A program made the translations under genes and the position numbers. The notes beneath the pieces are model-generated. The model was not told the origin of the DNA. It did not search any database and saw only the letters and a program-made list of their open reading frames with translations. From NCBI GenBank assembly GCA_003439945.1, contig QVRM01001225.1, positions 1 through 64,000 on the forward strand: DNA of 64,000 nt. Reading direction: 5' to 3'. The stretch is from Dermanyssus gallinae. Its lineage: Eukaryota; Arthropoda; Arachnida; Mesostigmata; Dermanyssidae. Shown here piece after piece: positions 1 to 13,365 of the stretch; the first letter of the stretch is position 1, and each line of letters begins with the position of its first letter.

Positions 1-544
1 TGGCCTGCGTCTGGGGAATCAGTCTGCTTTGCACATAACTGTGCAAGATGTGACCTACCGGCGTCTCTCTACGGGTGAGCATGCTCTCGCTTGCAAGAGA
101 AGCGCCGGTAGATTCTCAAAGCATTCAGCTTTGAGTGACGTAATACACCGAGCAATGCAGTCAGTCCACATATCGGCAGTCAAAAAGCCGGTCGGTCTGT
201 CAGCCAACTGCGTCCGGACGGCCTAACTCTAGTTCCATGGAGTGAGGGTGGTCACCGTGTCTTGCACGTTGGCCGCTTCTTATGCCCGTCATACCAGCCG
301 AGAGGTCGGAGCAGCCGCTCGCCTTGCTATAGATCGCACGTTGGCAAAATATCGTGAACTGGAACAAAACTTTATCGTTCAACCAATTGGCTTCGAGACA
401 TTAGGCCCAATGGGAAAAATCACAAGGAACTTTCTGGCGGAATGGGATCCAGAGTTGCTGCGGTCGACCGGCGATATGAGAGCATGGCAGTTTTGCTATG
501 AAGAATATCAGTTGAAATTCAACGCGGAAACGCCGCGTCGATAA
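1..544 (+). pseudogene. RLE-type LINE, C-terminal fragment
   Basis: Piece of the C-terminal end of a non-LTR retrotransposon polyprotein with a restriction-like endonuclease. It matches the copy at 6337-6787 almost base for base and enters the window already truncated. Two frames are needed (about 29-226 and 242-544), so it is frameshifted, and it lacks the short stretch that in the 6 kb copy holds the Asp of the nuclease motif VYDVTV. The segment LAKYREL followed by FETLGPM resembles the Lys-Tyr and Glu-Thr-Gly parts of the RLE domain. It runs about 120 bp further downstream than the 6 kb copy and closes at a TAA. The family call is inference from shared motifs. Confidence 0.6.
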
Positions 545-3500
545 TTGGTTCAGTGCCCACGGCAAAGATTCCTCTTTCTAGCCGTAGCTGATCAAGTTGG
601 CATCAAAAATATATGTACAGTTAAAAGGACCTAAATATTTCGATTAAAAAAAAATTAAAAGAACGTATGAGTAGACGGCCATTTAAGGTCAAATAACCAG
701 TTATAATATCCGTTTGTCTGTCTATACATGGATTTTCTAGGCGCAACATTGTGAAGATTTTCCAATTGGCTGCAGAGCTACCTTTGTTCCTAAAAACCTT
801 TTACTGATAGTTTGCGATACGCATTTATACGTGTAGAAGGTATCAAACATAGAGTCCTTCTAACAGCCCTGGTCGGACACTTCGGGTTAAGCCTGCTTCT
901 ATAAAATCTTAGTGGTGAATCCGAGGGATAAAGCGCACTTAGTGTGCACTATTTGCCTCCCACATTCTTGCATATTTGGCGATATAGGATGTTTGTAAAT
1001 CAATCATGTAGACTATATTCCTTTTTTATTTTCGCGCTTAACGTCATATTATTATTACTATTAAATTATGTTTTTATGGAGGAAGGTTAGATACTGCTAA
1101 CTACTATTGTTGCGAGTAGAGAATAAAAAGGCCACTACTTGCCAAGTGGACCCCAGCGAATAGATGTTACCACCCCCCCCCGCTAAAAACCCGTACCTTC
1201 CCCGTAAAGTTCACTCTCTATTGGTCCAAATCTCCATAGAATACTACTATGGGCCATAAGGGAAAGTGGCAAGTGCTACTCGGATTATTCGGCCCTTTCC
1301 ACGGGTTTCCCCAACGTTCGACGTGCTTTGCCCCAACACATGCAAACCCGTATCATTCAAAATAAGTAGTAATAAAGTGATCTGCTAGTACATCAGGCAG
1401 AAATCTTGCTTTTCTGTGCTTTCCCAAAGCTTTTTTACTTCTTCAGTACCTCCGTAACCAAAGCTGTTTCTAGCTTCCACCCACAAGTCGTGCCGCATAT
1501 GTTGTCTACGAGCTCCTTATTTCTTATGGGAGGATATGTGCTTGCCTTCCATCTCCTTCATTTGTCCATTTGTTCCTGAGTTTTGCAATTACTGCGGATC
1601 TAGCCTCTTACAGTAGCAGGCGCTTTAGAAGAGTGCGAGTCGAGTCATCCTCCGCCCTAGTTTCACTTCCCCTGCACATTTAAATCTCAGGAAGGGCTCC
1701 TGCCAGAACCAAAATAGCGTTTGTCCTAACTGTGCAATACGCTTAAATAATACATCTGAGTGGGTGTCCAAGGAGTAATAATATATTTAAATTATCATTG
1801 TATATCACCTTACAACCATTAGTTCTACGCACGACCCAAACTTCCCCTTATTTAGTTCTTGCCGTCCTACTTTTTGTAGGGCATAGGTTGGCCTAGAACG
1901 AAAAAGTGGCATCCGCGTCTTACGCGTATCAGAAAATTTTGTTGTAGTACGTTTCACCTAATTAAAATGCCCTTAGCACAGTTTTCATAATTAGTTTATT
2001 AGTTTAGTCAATCCGTGAATAGTCTTTGAAAACGAACGCACTGCCAAGTAACTGCCTACTCCTAAAGAGTTGTTCAATTTCGCGCTGGGAATGTTCTTCA
2101 CAAGTTTATGAACCTTTGCGATTGTCCAACGTGAAGCAAGTTATCTTGTATATATAGATTTTTTACATATAATTTTAGATATAACATTTGGGCTAATAAT
2201 GACTTTGCAAACGTGTGCCCTGATACAAGGGGTCAGGTGTAGGGACCGGCCATCTCTGAACCGAGCCTGCACTGCCCTGTTGCACACCCAGCGACAAACG
2301 TGTCAGAGGAAGCCGCCTTTTTTTTATTTCCGCTGGCCAGAACCGCGAGTAAATGGACCCAGCCCGTTAAGGGTCTTGAAAGCAAGTGGACTGGAATCTG
2401 CACGAGTACCCGACATTGTGGCAGTTTCTTACCCTGCCTGCCTTGGTAAGAGTTGAAACATGGGCCTGCTGCGTCAGCCGCTCTCGAACGGGTTAAGGTC
2501 AGACCGTCAAGTCTCTTCCCACCCTCCCCGTCAAGTCTAGCAGGACGCAGTTTAGGACCAGGCTATTCCAATCAGCGAAGTCGACAACTCTGTGATATTA
2601 TCATTCCAAATTTGGGATTGCCACCTAGAACACCGTCGTCTTAGTATAATAAGTTCAGACAGCACTTGAGGGGTCGACCAATTCCTTGATAGCTAGGCAG
2701 AACAGGGTCGCCCTGTTGTACCCCAGTTTGAAACAATCATGAGACATCATGTGGGAAAAGGACGCAAAAGGAGCTCAACAGTTCATGAGACTCCTGCCTT
2801 GTTCTCAAAAATGCAGATTTTGCTGCCATCCTCCGGACTGCAGTTGAGCACCGCGAAGGGCGTCACAAAATCATACAATCCAAATTTTCTTGAGGCCGAA
2901 AAGTCTGGCGCCGAAAACGAGTCGTCGCCGATTGAGCGAGCAGAGCCCCAGCGAAAAAGATCAACGATCTTGGCCAGAGCGGTTGCGAGCGGGTCGGCGG
3001 CAGCTATATAGGTAGTAGACAGCAAATGTTGCAAATGAGTGACGTGGTGAAGTCAAGACCTGGAAAAGTTTTCATGGCAAACCGAACGGTTTTTTCTGAT
3101 GCTGTTGATGTCAGAAGTACCGGCGCGGGGGGTTGTGTGTCCAGCAGCGAATCTGTTTGGCCGGGCTTCTTTCTGCGTCAGCGTGTCTTCCAAGATTATA
3201 ACCCTAGCCGACGAAGGAACGCGGCTCTTCGAGAGCTTGGTAACAACTAGCCGGACGGCATGACCGCCTGATACCGAGGGCGTAGGCTTACAGGAGAATG
3301 GCTGCTACCATCGTTAAACCGTATTTTAACAGTTAATTTAGAGAGGTGCTTCCAGACGAATGCCGCTAATGACCGGCCGCGCTTCCCGTCATCGGAAAGG
3401 CGGAGATCATTGTCCAGAGCTGACTGCCCGTACCGCGGCCTGACCAACCTGCAGTATATTCTGTTGTATGCGTCATCATAAAGCGAGTTCGTTTTAACTC

Positions 3501-4902
3501 ACTCACCAGCAAAAAAATATATATAAGCAGAAACTCTAATGCATAAACATGCAAATAATGTATATATATATATATATTTTTTTTTTTGCATAATTTTACA
3601 AAGCGTGTGATTGTAGGAAAAATGTTTATTCAATGCAAAAACTGAAAATACTGACAAAATCCAACCAGGAAGAAGGCGCGCACCGAACAATTTCGCAAAA
3701 ATCGAGATCATGTCATATCTAAATCTATTTATCATTTTTTTATTTAATATTTAGAACGAAAACAACCCTGGTGGTTTATTCATACTTGAGAATAACAACA
3801 TGTGTTCGGGCATACAGAAGCCCGAGATGCCAGCCCTGTATGACACTATGGAGTAGTGGAGAGCCTCTATATACGACCGCCTTGCTGAGGCAAACAGACT
3901 GTTATCCGCCAGACAATTTTGGCAGACAATCGAATTGAAAAATGTACGACAGTACAAGGAAATTTTAAAAGCCCCAAAATGTCACTGCAACCTTTATCGA
4001 GCGCGGACCCGGAAGGTGTAGTAGCTGTACTAGTGCTAACTAAAACATGGTGCATACATCCGTTTAGGTTGCCTTGTTAATATATTATCACAACGGCGTA
4101 AAAGTCAACGTTGGACCTGAGACAAACTCGAAGCAAATGTACGTGATGAAATTCTGAAAGATTGGATGTGAGTGACAATTTCAGATAAGGCGGGCTTGCC
4201 AAGAACTCAGCTAGGCGCTTCGCTGGGTAGAGCTAACGTTGACCTTAAGTGCGAAATCCTTCGGCTTACTTATAAAATAGAAAGTGAAAAAGAAGGCAGT
4301 TGTATTTGTGGCGGCCATAGATAATCTGCATAAGATCTCACCTGACATTGCCTTAACTCTGTCAATATCCAAATTGCGCCGGCCACATCTCATGGAAGTG
4401 TCCAACTCAGAAAAGCCTCAATTGCGGCACACTCAGCTATGTATATGGAACCCGGCTCAGTATACGTAATTTAGCTTGCCATAGCTCCGTATTGTTTTTT
4501 GCTGACAACCCCGCTTTTTGTTCAGCGATACAAATGCCTGAAACGCAAAATCATTTACAATGCACCCAATGTGATAGAGAAAATATGTCCGCAATTGATA
4601 TTGTCTTTCATCGTACAGCAGAAGCAGTAATCAGTCTAAAATGAACGAATGTTTGTAGAGCAACTTCTCTGCCATTTTGCTGTAAGGTTTGCAACATATG
4701 GATTTAATTGTTTTCAGTACAAGCGGTTACCATGAGCCATCTAATGAATCCATAAATCAAGCAATGCATGATTCTGTTAATTTTGCTATACACGATACAT
4801 TTAATGTCGATGAATGTGCATAACTCGGCACATAATCTAAGTTGGCAATTATTAGGCTAAATATGTGTTTTTAAAAAAAAGCGTTTGCTTTATATAACTT
4901 AG
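545..4902. other. Noncoding stretch, no gene recognised
   Basis: AT-rich intergenic or intronic DNA. It holds only short open frames without recognisable motifs, a C10 run near 1172, a (TA)n/poly-T tract at 3560-3588, and no clear exon with both splice sites. The 5' exons of the Cys-repeat gene could lie here, but I could not find one with an acceptor, an open frame and a donor of the right phase. Confidence 0.5.
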
Positions 4903-6012
4903 CTATGTTAGCACTTTCGAGTGGACAATTGTGTCCGCGCGAACGTGTAATTGCGGGTTCTCTAACCCAGGGTTAGCCCAGTTCAACAATGTGTCGCGAA
5001 CAGACGCTGCATTTCCTCGTTAAATGTCGGGCGACAGCCTCTGACTCAAGAATTCGGATGCTCTCGAGTCTTCTGTCGAAAGATTAAAGCTTCTACCTAC
5101 GCGCTTAATTAAATTAGCTTGAGCGTAAGGTGCAGCTCCCATAGTCTCGAACGCCAACAGACAAAATTCGTGCGGATAATCAACGCTTGAGTATTTTCTG
5201 CAAATGTTTGCTTCAGTTACCCTGAAAGCATATGCCTGCTCGGTTCGCGGGAAACCGGCAGATCTTAGTGCGCGACTAAACGTGTCATTTAAGGCGGAGT
5301 GACGTGCTCGTCCACAACGACATCGGTAGGACAGGACTAAGTCAACAACAAGCCGTAGCCCTAATTTGTTGTAATAATAAATTACAACAATTATAACTGC
5401 CCCAGCTGCGGTGCGGGAATGGCCTGAAGCCACTTTCCGCTCATCGGATCGATCATGGCTCTTATTCGCGTCTGCTCTTTAACGCCGCTCGCCTGGGTCA
5501 TTAACCGCTCCTGAATCGACTTAACTACTTGCAAGTCCATGGTCGATTGTGTAATGCGTTCGGGCAATGGACCCCACTCTTCTGCATAGAAGCGGCAAGC
5601 TTATTTCATTTGGGCGGTGAAGCTGGTGTAGGCATCAGGTGGTGTAATCCCTGACACCAAAGTCTCGGTATTTTTTAGAGACCCGAGGTAGGCAGACAAC
5701 TTGCGAAGCCATGCGAATCCCCATCCCCCCTGCGGACGTTGGAAGCGACGCTTGTGACCACGAGTTTTGCCTAAGTTAAACGTTTAAGATACCCTGAAGG
5801 GTACTTCGCAAGGTTTCGTCGAACGACTGAAGCAGGTCCGGTTCGGCATAGACTCGTGAGCATCGTAAGACGTACATCAGCCTCGGAGTTGACAAACTCA
5901 CGCGAAGCAGATAGAGGGCTGGGTGAGCGTCCAAGAGTCGCAGTCTAGAGCGCCAGCGAACAAGGTCAGAGCTCTTTTTAGTTAAAGATAAGCCACTAGA
6001 TTCGTCTAGAAC
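4903..6012 (-). pseudogene. RLE-type LINE, C-terminal and 3' end
   Basis: Read on the minus strand from 6012, the segment encodes the region after the RT domain (frame at 5776-6060 with SLSTPRLMYVLRCS), then a linker, then the RLE end at 5433-5020 (RKYSSVDYPH and LAFETMG). It is broken by stops and frameshifts. Its 3' terminus, TATGTTAGCACTTT on the + strand at about 4903, is shared with the copies ending at 43562 and 57841, which defines the family's 3' end. The copy looks chimeric: 4903-5360 matches the 43.6 kb subfamily, whereas 5395-5690 matches the 6 kb plus-strand copy in inverted orientation. A small palindrome at 5363-5392 marks the join. Confidence 0.6.
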
Positions 6013-6305
6013 CATCCTCGGGTCTTTAAAATATACCGAGACTTTGATGTCAGGGATCACACGACCTGATGCCTACACCAGCTTCACCGCCCAAATGGAA
6101 CAAGCTTGCCGCTACTATGCAGACGAGTGGACCATTGCCCGAACGCATTACACAATCGACTTTGGATTTGCAAGTAGTTAAGTCGATTCAGGAGCGGTTA
6201 ATGGCCCAGGCGAGCAGCGTTAAAGAGCAGGCGCGAGTAAGAGCCGTGATCGATCCGATCAGCGGAAAGTGGCTTCAGGCCATTCCCTCACCGCAGCTGG
6301 GGACG
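5395..6305. repeat. Foldback: inverted repeat of a LINE segment
   Basis: The arm 5395-5690, read in reverse complement, matches 6013-6305. For example CATTTGGGCGGTGAAGCTGG at about 5608 is the complement of the segment near 6080-6100. The arms are separated by about 320 bp and belong to opposite-strand LINE fragments. Confidence 0.7.
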
Positions 6306-6787
6306 ATGCTGGACAATACCACACTCCCCATCGTCTCCGGCCTGCGTCTGGGGGAATCAGTCTGCTTCGCACATTACTGTGCAAGATGTGACCTACCAGT
6401 GTCTTCTACGGGTGAGCATGCTCTTGCTTGCAAGAGAAGCGCCGGAAAGCTCTCAAGGCATTCAGCTTTGAGTGACGTAATACACCGAGCAATGCAGCCA
6501 GGCCACATACCGGTAGTCAAAGAGCCGGTCTGTCAGCCAACAACCAACTGCGTCCGAACGGTCTAACTCTAGTTCCATGGAGTGAAGGTCGCTGCCTTGT
6601 GTACGACGTCACCGTGTCTTGCACGTTGGCCGCTTCTTATGCCCGTCATACCAGCCGAGAGGTCGGAGCAGCCGCTCGCCTTGCTGATGATCGCAAGTTG
6701 GCAAAATATCGTGAACTGGAACAGAACTTTATCGTTCAACCAATTGCCTTCGAGACATTAGGCCCAATGGAAAAAAAGTCATATTGA
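6013..6787 (+). pseudogene. RLE-type LINE, C-terminal fragment
   Basis: Plus-strand fragment of the same LINE superfamily, arranged head to head with the preceding minus-strand copy. One frame covers 6069-6566, then a one-base shift after CVRT moves the product into the frame RPNGLTLVPWSEGRCLVYDV, continuing as the open stretch 6599-6787. VYDVTV carries the likely catalytic Asp; LAKYREL and FETLGPM follow as expected for an RLE domain. It stops abruptly at 6787, where the copy at 1-544 continues, so it is truncated at both ends. Confidence 0.6.
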
Positions 6788-7670
6788 GAAAACTTGAAAA
6801 AATATATATAACTGCTGGTTTGTTATAATTTGTTACTATATAATGTGTTCTGCGTATACCAACAAACGCGAGAATCATATATTAATGTGTAGTTCCTGTA
6901 CATTTACTACGTGTTGTTGTTGCCTTTGCAGAATACCAGGAACCTGCTTTTAATTTGCAAGAAATATGCATGTACTATTCTTTTGAATAATGAATGTTAA
7001 GTCCTCGATTTTATAAATCGATAGTAAGCAAGCGCATATAGGCAGGCGACCAGACCATCTAGTGGTACAAAAGTACTTAAAGCTTGCCGACGTTCGAGGT
7101 TTCACCGAAATGCACCTATTGAGGCGGTACTTAAAATAAAAATAGTATAATTTTTCATTTCCTTGTTTGCCGTACTCGAAAACCACTATTTGGAGTAGTT
7201 GTACTAACTTTGTGAGAGCTGCCTCAACAGCCCAAAGGTCGTGTATTGTTGAGACATAAAAGGCTTAGTTTTGAAAGTAATGACCATGAAAAACATTTGG
7301 CCTTGTTAAGCTCGTTTTTTTTAGATCTCAATCTAGCTTAAGTCAAAAGGTGCCTGCCTTCTCAAACCAAGAAGCAGTTCGAAGTACGTGGCCTACCCTT
7401 CTTGTGGCTTGATCTGCCTGTCTATTTCTTAACCTCATAGTTTCAAACAGTATTAAGACAAGCGCGAACTCATCGATATCATCCGAGCTGATTATTTTAG
7501 CCGCTCTGTTAGGTATTTTAATAAAAGCTGAATAGTTATAGTCTAACTACTAACGTAACGACAACACTTACACAGATATGCACACCTTAGACAACATACA
7601 CTGAACAAACGTGACAGAAATCAAGTGTTCTTGTCTCCGTACTCATTGCGGCGCGCTCCTCGCACTACAC
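6788..7670. other. Noncoding stretch upstream of exon 1
   Basis: AT-rich, no recognisable coding segment or repeat apart from the end of the LINE fragment on its left and the (TA)n on its right. Confidence 0.5.
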
Positions 7671-7852
<182 letters not shown>

Positions 7853-7874
7853 ACGTTTTGTGTCGCATTTACAG

Positions 7875-8042
7875 GCCAAGTGACGACGAGTGGGAGGAAC
7901 AAATAATAGTCAATTATCGGCACAAGCAAGATAAACTAAAGTCGGCCAAACGCATTACGGACAATGCCATTAACAGGTCAAGCTTCAACATCAACAATCG
8001 GGCAGAGTCAGCGTTAGTACCCAACATTACAACAAAAGAGTG
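7875..8042 (+). CDS. Cys-repeat gene, exon 1 recognised
   Basis: Internal exon of an unrecognised host gene. The acceptor is TTTACAG and the donor is GAGTG followed by GTACGT. The open frame starts with one base that completes a codon and ends with two left over, so both flanking introns are phase 2. The product begins PSDDEWEEQIIVNYRHKQDK, is rich in acidic and basic residues, and carries two possible N-glycosylation sites (NRSS, NITT). The final TG joins the first G of the next exon to give Trp. I see no known domain. Earlier exons must exist to the left and were not found. Exon status is inferred from splice sites, open frame and phase agreement with the exons that follow. Confidence 0.6.
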
Positions 8043-10089
8043 GTACGTACTTTTTAAATGAACTAGAAACAAATAACATATTTATTATCTCCGTACATTT
8101 GAGGTGGTACTTCTGCCCTATGGTTGTTGGTTAAAATCTCTTAATCCACTCCGGTCAATTTTATCCCTTAGCAAACATTTACAATAAATGTGATTTTCTT
8201 CCATCACACTGTTTAATTTGATGTGCGCTTATCTCGGTAGCTGTTCAGGTCAAATACGAGAGTAAAGTGTACCTGGCTGCGTGTAATTTAAGCTTACGGA
8301 GTGTTGCACCAAGAAATGTTTAACAAGCTTTTTTTTCCCACAAATTCACCAATCATTTGTTGTCGTTTAGGAGAATTCAAGAATGCTTGATGCAAATGCC
8401 TCTCTGGCAACTGGCAGCGATTATGTGAAACTCACATCTCGGGAAGGCATTGAAATTAGCGGAAATGTTTCGATTCTCTAAGCCATGATCTGGTCCCATC
8501 AGAGTTATAACACGGCTGGGTGTACCCACGTACCTTACAGTTTTGTAAACAGGACCTTGGATTATCCTAACCTATAGTGCCTAGGCGGCGCTAGATTAGG
8601 CGGACACATCAGACAGGTTAAAGGATATTATGTGTCGCAGGTTACGCGACAAAGCGCTATAGAGTCAAACTATGAAAAGTATAAATGGTCCTAAATTGGT
8701 TGGTTTTAATTTAAATGCTCCATCCGCCAAGCAAACAAGCCGTTTACAAGCTCGAAGCGGACCACGTGTATAAATAGGAATCGGTAAAGCGGTGTCGTTG
8801 AGTTTAAAATCAAAGTTTATTGCGCCGTAATTCAATACAGCACATTTAGTAGGTGGGAGAAGCATGGTATTCTTCGCACACCTTCCGGAGGCTTGACCTC
8901 TCCGATTCAGCAATACCGATAATGCACACATTACCAATTCGATGCCGTATTTTTCTGTATAACTCGGCCTTCGAATTGTTTTCATTAAAATAAAGAAGAG
9001 CACACATTTACTTAGGCAAGCCACGAATGATATGATTTAGTTTTCACTACTCGAAACGAGCTTGTAAATGATCTCTTCATCAGATAATATAAGCAAGCAT
9101 TGACACAACTTTCGCTTATACTGACTGAAGTATTTTTTAAGGCACTGACCGTAATCTATAATAGACGGTACATTTATTATTGACATACGTCTCTTTGTTA
9201 TACATACAATTGGTTGTTCAGAATCGCTCAAGACGTGGACGAGCAACATATTGCTGTTTTACTGAAATGCTTACTCAAAATGTGTCTAGCCGTTTAACGT
9301 ATGCCACAACGAGGTTGTTGCTAAAACTGGAATATAGCTACTATACTAGGCTGGTATGGTGACTATCAAACCAAGGCCTTTTTTAACTTATTTTATATTA
9401 TTTTCTTAATTCAGCAATAGATTTCTGCATCATAAAAGTCCTTGGGAAGACGTGGTATAAATGACATGATATAACCGCCTAGAATTATGTCCGTGAAGTG
9501 CAAAGCACTTGATTACAAACATAGCGTTATTCCAGATGAATGTCTCTACGTAATTTTTTGCGAGACGCAGATGTTGCCTGAGCCGTTCTTAACTATGGTT
9601 CAAAGATCATTTGGAAATTTACTACTGTCAACGTATATAAAACAATCCTTTGTTTTAAACAATCCATTACTTATATGTGTTAGGATTGTAAAACATCTTT
9701 TCAAGGACTACCGATTTAATACAAGGCGTACGCTGGTGACTTGAAAGTCTATGAGGCTAGCGCCTACAAAGCACGGAGTTGGACTCACAAACCCACTAAA
9801 CTCCTCGCTTTCACAGACGCGGAATTGCGTAGTATTACATCGACACCCGTGGGAGAGTCTCACTCTCTAACGCTCCCGGTCATTTCTTTGCAATTCTTGC
9901 CTTGTATGCTTAGAACTCCCCGTGCCCGGTGAGAACCTAGGGGCTCTGGTAAAATAACACTCCATGGGTCCCACACGGTCGTGTGGGGCCCGCGATCATT
10001 CCTCTGCTAGGGTGTAAGGGTGGCCCTTTGTGTCGAACAATCACTTTTTTCTAATTAGACGCCTCGCGCTTTGCAAGTCCCTAGCGAAT
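8043..10089. other. Intron sequence, nothing recognised
   Basis: First part of the intron between the exons at 7875-8042 and 11841-12002. AT-rich, with only short frames lacking motifs on either strand. Confidence 0.45.
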
Positions 10090-11050
10090 TATTAGAAAGT
10101 GGCCATGGTCCTCTGTACCGACCCGAGTATTGGCCGGTTCTTGGCCGTGCGCAGCGCCGGGCCTGCCCAAACCGGGGATGCATATGGGGCCGTAAATTCA
10201 GCTATCAACGTCAGAAGCGGCTCCGCTATCTCTGGCCTTATACGCCCCTTCCGCACCTGAGAATGAGCCCGGCGAGGTTCTGTGACTCCCTGAAAACCTT
10301 CGCGGTAACATAAGTAATGTGGTTCTAAGAGAGTGGTGTTGAGCATGATTTCTAAGTTATTGACCTTCTGCCTGATGTCTTCCCGTTTACCAGCGACAAT
10401 ATGTTGCGTCCCGCGTGTCCGTTTCCATTTCGTGAGGTATAACACCTGTCTTTTTGGGGAGCCAAATAAAGAGCTGATGCTTCTTCATCTCGTCGCCCTT
10501 TGAAGTGCTGCATTTCCCGGCTTTTCCAGCGCCGTCCTTTGAGCCGTGACATTAGGGCCAGATCGTCGACGATCGCGAGCAACATGCTATCGCTGTGTTA
10601 AACGCATTTCGGATGTCGAGTAAGATGAGCATGACAAACGCGCCGGTCTTCAAAGCGTTTATGGCCACCTCGAAAGTCACTCGTTAAAAGACTCGTTTAA
10701 GGGCGTCAATAGTTGAGTAAACCTTTTGTAATCCATAGTGGCGATCTCATTGTTCATTACGTTAATTGAGCTCCGTGTTTCGGCGCTGAGTTATATTACA
10801 TCGCGTGCCCATCGTATAACGTAAATATGTCGACCAAAAAGGGGGTTGATTTATTCTGCAACTAAACGTCAAGGAAGGAGGCATGACTAGGAGACTTCAC
10901 GAAAAGAGGTAGAGGTTTTCGCACATTATTGTCATCGCTAGGTGTTGGTTTCGTCGGCATCAGGCTAGCTTCGAGAAAAATCCCATCTGAGCCCGGGGCA
11001 TTTACGATAACTTTACCGAGGCTCAACACATTCTATTGTCTGTCATAAAA
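10090..11050 (-). pseudogene. R1-like LINE reverse-transcriptase remnant
   Basis: On the minus strand a fragment near 10560 reads VDDLALM, matching the catalytic ADD box of R1-clade reverse transcriptases. It is followed in shifted frames by APQK and VLYLTKWKRT, and near 10100 by APYASPVWAGPALRT, which resembles the region after the RT thumb in these elements. Several stops and frameshifts interrupt it, so it is a dead insertion inside the host gene intron. Clade assignment is by remembered motif pattern. The high-coordinate end is approximate. Confidence 0.5.
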
Positions 11051-11780
11051 ATTACCAACAGCAATATATACATACATGTTTGCTGCTTCTGGTGAAAGGA
11101 TTTTCTTTCCCTATAGACCGTGTTACAACTGAATAAGGATAGTTCGTAGCGCAATGTTCGATAAATAGGGTGTATATGCGGCAAAAGTTGCCTAATCGAA
11201 AGGTGCTATTTTGCGGATGAAAATGTACTCACATGCGGCCTCGCGTTGTCTTGGTGATACACCTGTGCCTATCGTTTGGCGACTAGTATGAAACACGCCA
11301 TGGACGATGCTTTGTCTATCCCAGCAAGAACATAGAAAATGTTTGATGCAATTGGGTTTGTAGTTTTTTGGGGAGGCTGGTCTATAGCGCACCAGAGCGC
11401 CATGACCCATTTTTGTCAGAGGCAGCAATTCAAGCCAAGACCGGACACTATGTCTGATAAGCTGAGATGAGCACTTTGCTAAACGCTCCATTTTGTTGCG
11501 AACGCTCAAATCATGAGGTACAAATTGACTTTACCAGTTGACACCAAACCAAGGGCGCGAAGGCGCGTGAGGATGATTGTATGATACGCCTCGAAGTCCA
11601 CGGCTATATTACGCGTAGTCGCTCGTGGAATTCTGTTTCGTAGTTCCAAATATTTCAAATAGTTTACGCAGCAGCAAACCTTTTTTTGGACTCATACAAG
11701 ATTGCGGCCCATCTTAACTCAGTGGCGGGCATTTAAAAACACATCTAACTTCGAGTTACGCTTCTAAAATGTTATTTCGG
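11051..11780. other. Intron sequence, nothing recognised
   Basis: Second part of the intron before the exon at 11841. No gene or repeat recognised. Confidence 0.45.

Positions 11781-11829
<49 letters not shown>
11781..11829. repeat. (TC)n(TA)n microsatellite at a splice acceptor
   Basis: About nine TC units run straight into about sixteen TA units and end 11 bp before the 3' splice site of the exon at 11841. The TC tract could act as an extended polypyrimidine tract. Confidence 0.95.
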
Positions 11830-11833
<4 letters not shown>

Positions 11834-11840
11834 TGTTTAG

Positions 11841-12002
11841 GGAAGAAGACGAAGAAGACACACAGATAGAGTATGAAGACTCACTCGTGGAGAACGACGT
11901 TAACGCATCACATTCACCTATACAGTCTGACGCTACCGAGGAGAAAGATGATCTGGATCAGAAGATTCGGTATATTCGTGAGGGGCACATTTCAGAGCAA
12001 AG
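11841..12002 (+). CDS. Cys-repeat gene, exon 2 (acidic)
   Basis: Internal exon. The acceptor is CTGTTTAG and the donor is CAAAG followed by GTTAGT. Both flanking introns are phase 2. The first G completes a Trp codon begun at 8041. The product is strongly acidic, starting EEDEEDTQIEYEDSLVENDV and ending IREGHISEQ, with a possible N-glycosylation site (NASH). No domain is recognised; the composition suggests a disordered, charged linker. Alternative: chance open frame, but the splice signals and phase fit argue against that. Confidence 0.6.
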
Positions 12003-12276
12003 GTTAGTAGATGGCAAGATGTTGCTGTACCAACGCAATTGTAGCTAGTTGCTATTAAGTATATTAGATTAGTTTCACACCTATATATTTACAGCGCCCA
12101 CAAAACGAATAATTTCTCTGCGTTTCTAAACAGTCAAATTGGCTATTCCTCAGTTAGCTCAAATTGATTCATTTGGCATCGATGGCTAATCTTCAAGGTA
12201 CTCATTATGTGAATTACGTCACAGTGAGAATATTTAGTAACTCTTTAGCCCAAATGGAAGTCTGAAGCCAACGATT

Positions 12277-12312
<36 letters not shown>

Positions 12313-13365
12313 TGCATTGAGGCGTATTATTGATTGGTGGCGGGTACTACACCTGGTCCAGATAATGCTCCTGTTTGGTACGTAAATTTCTTTACTCTAC
12401 ATTCGTGTGTAAAGTGCTGACGTCTAGACCAGTCACTGTAAGCAGCGAATCTTTAACATGACGTGCGTCATATTTCTGCAGGCGAGAACGGCAGACTGCC
12501 GGCTGAGTTCCAAGTCCTCAACGGGCAGCTTTGATGAGCCCACTTGCATTAGGACTAAACTATACAAACAGTCATTTATCATTCAAGTCGAGTGCATGTA
12601 AAATATGAATCTGACGGAGTGCTGGTGGGCTTCGGCAATACAGAGTAAACTAGCCATCGTCAGTAGTTCTATAGACCGTACGTTTTCGGTAGTTTTAGGT
12701 GGACGTTATAAAGGTCGTTTCAAAACAGCTTTTAATCTGCGACGCTCAAAGCCAAGAGTCCGGCTTTGAGTCCGGCGTATCTTCAATGCACCGAAGGTGT
12801 TAAGATATCTAGGGTTTTCGCCAACAGTCCTTGTGGCAATATGGCCGCTGACTCTCAGCGGTGTGGTTTATCGTCTATTCTCAATTTATTTTATATTTAT
12901 TCACTCAGGTTGAGTAGCGATTATAACCACAAATACATCTCTTATACATCTCTCTATAAGAACAGTGAGTCAAGACTATCACCGGGTGATCTGCATATGT
13001 ATGGATACATACACATACATATATATATATACATATATACGATATATAAGCTACAAGGCCCCACAGTGACGGGCTAATTCATTTAAAGATTGCACAAGAT
13101 TGCATTTTGCGGCATGGTATCTTCGGCAGAGTTCACCGGCGGCATACACAAGTCTTACATGGTTCATGGATTTCAGCACGTTGACATAAAATGTGATGAA
13201 AGCCGTGTACTGCAAATCGTGTTATCACGTGCCTGTTGCTACGCTCTGGCCCCTTCCACTTCGCATTTCTCGTCGCTCCGGTATTGAAGAATTCCGGGTC
13301 GAGTTCGGAAAATTTCGCCTCCCATTTTCTAATGCAGTCGATAAAGGCTGTGGTTTACGGGAGGT
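12003..13365. other. Intron sequence with small microsatellites
   Basis: Holds (TA)n at about 12283-12313 and a TA/CA tract at 13008-13048. An acceptor-like CTGCAG at about 12480 is followed by a frame that stops after a few codons, so I do not call an exon there. Confidence 0.4.

Noticed and set aside
2199..2644. Two adjacent open frames with a GTAAGA donor-like site
   Set aside because: No convincing acceptor, no motif, and no phase link to the exon at 7875.
12480..12510. Acceptor-like CTGCAG followed by a possible exon
   Set aside because: In the phase required by the previous exon the frame stops after seven codons.
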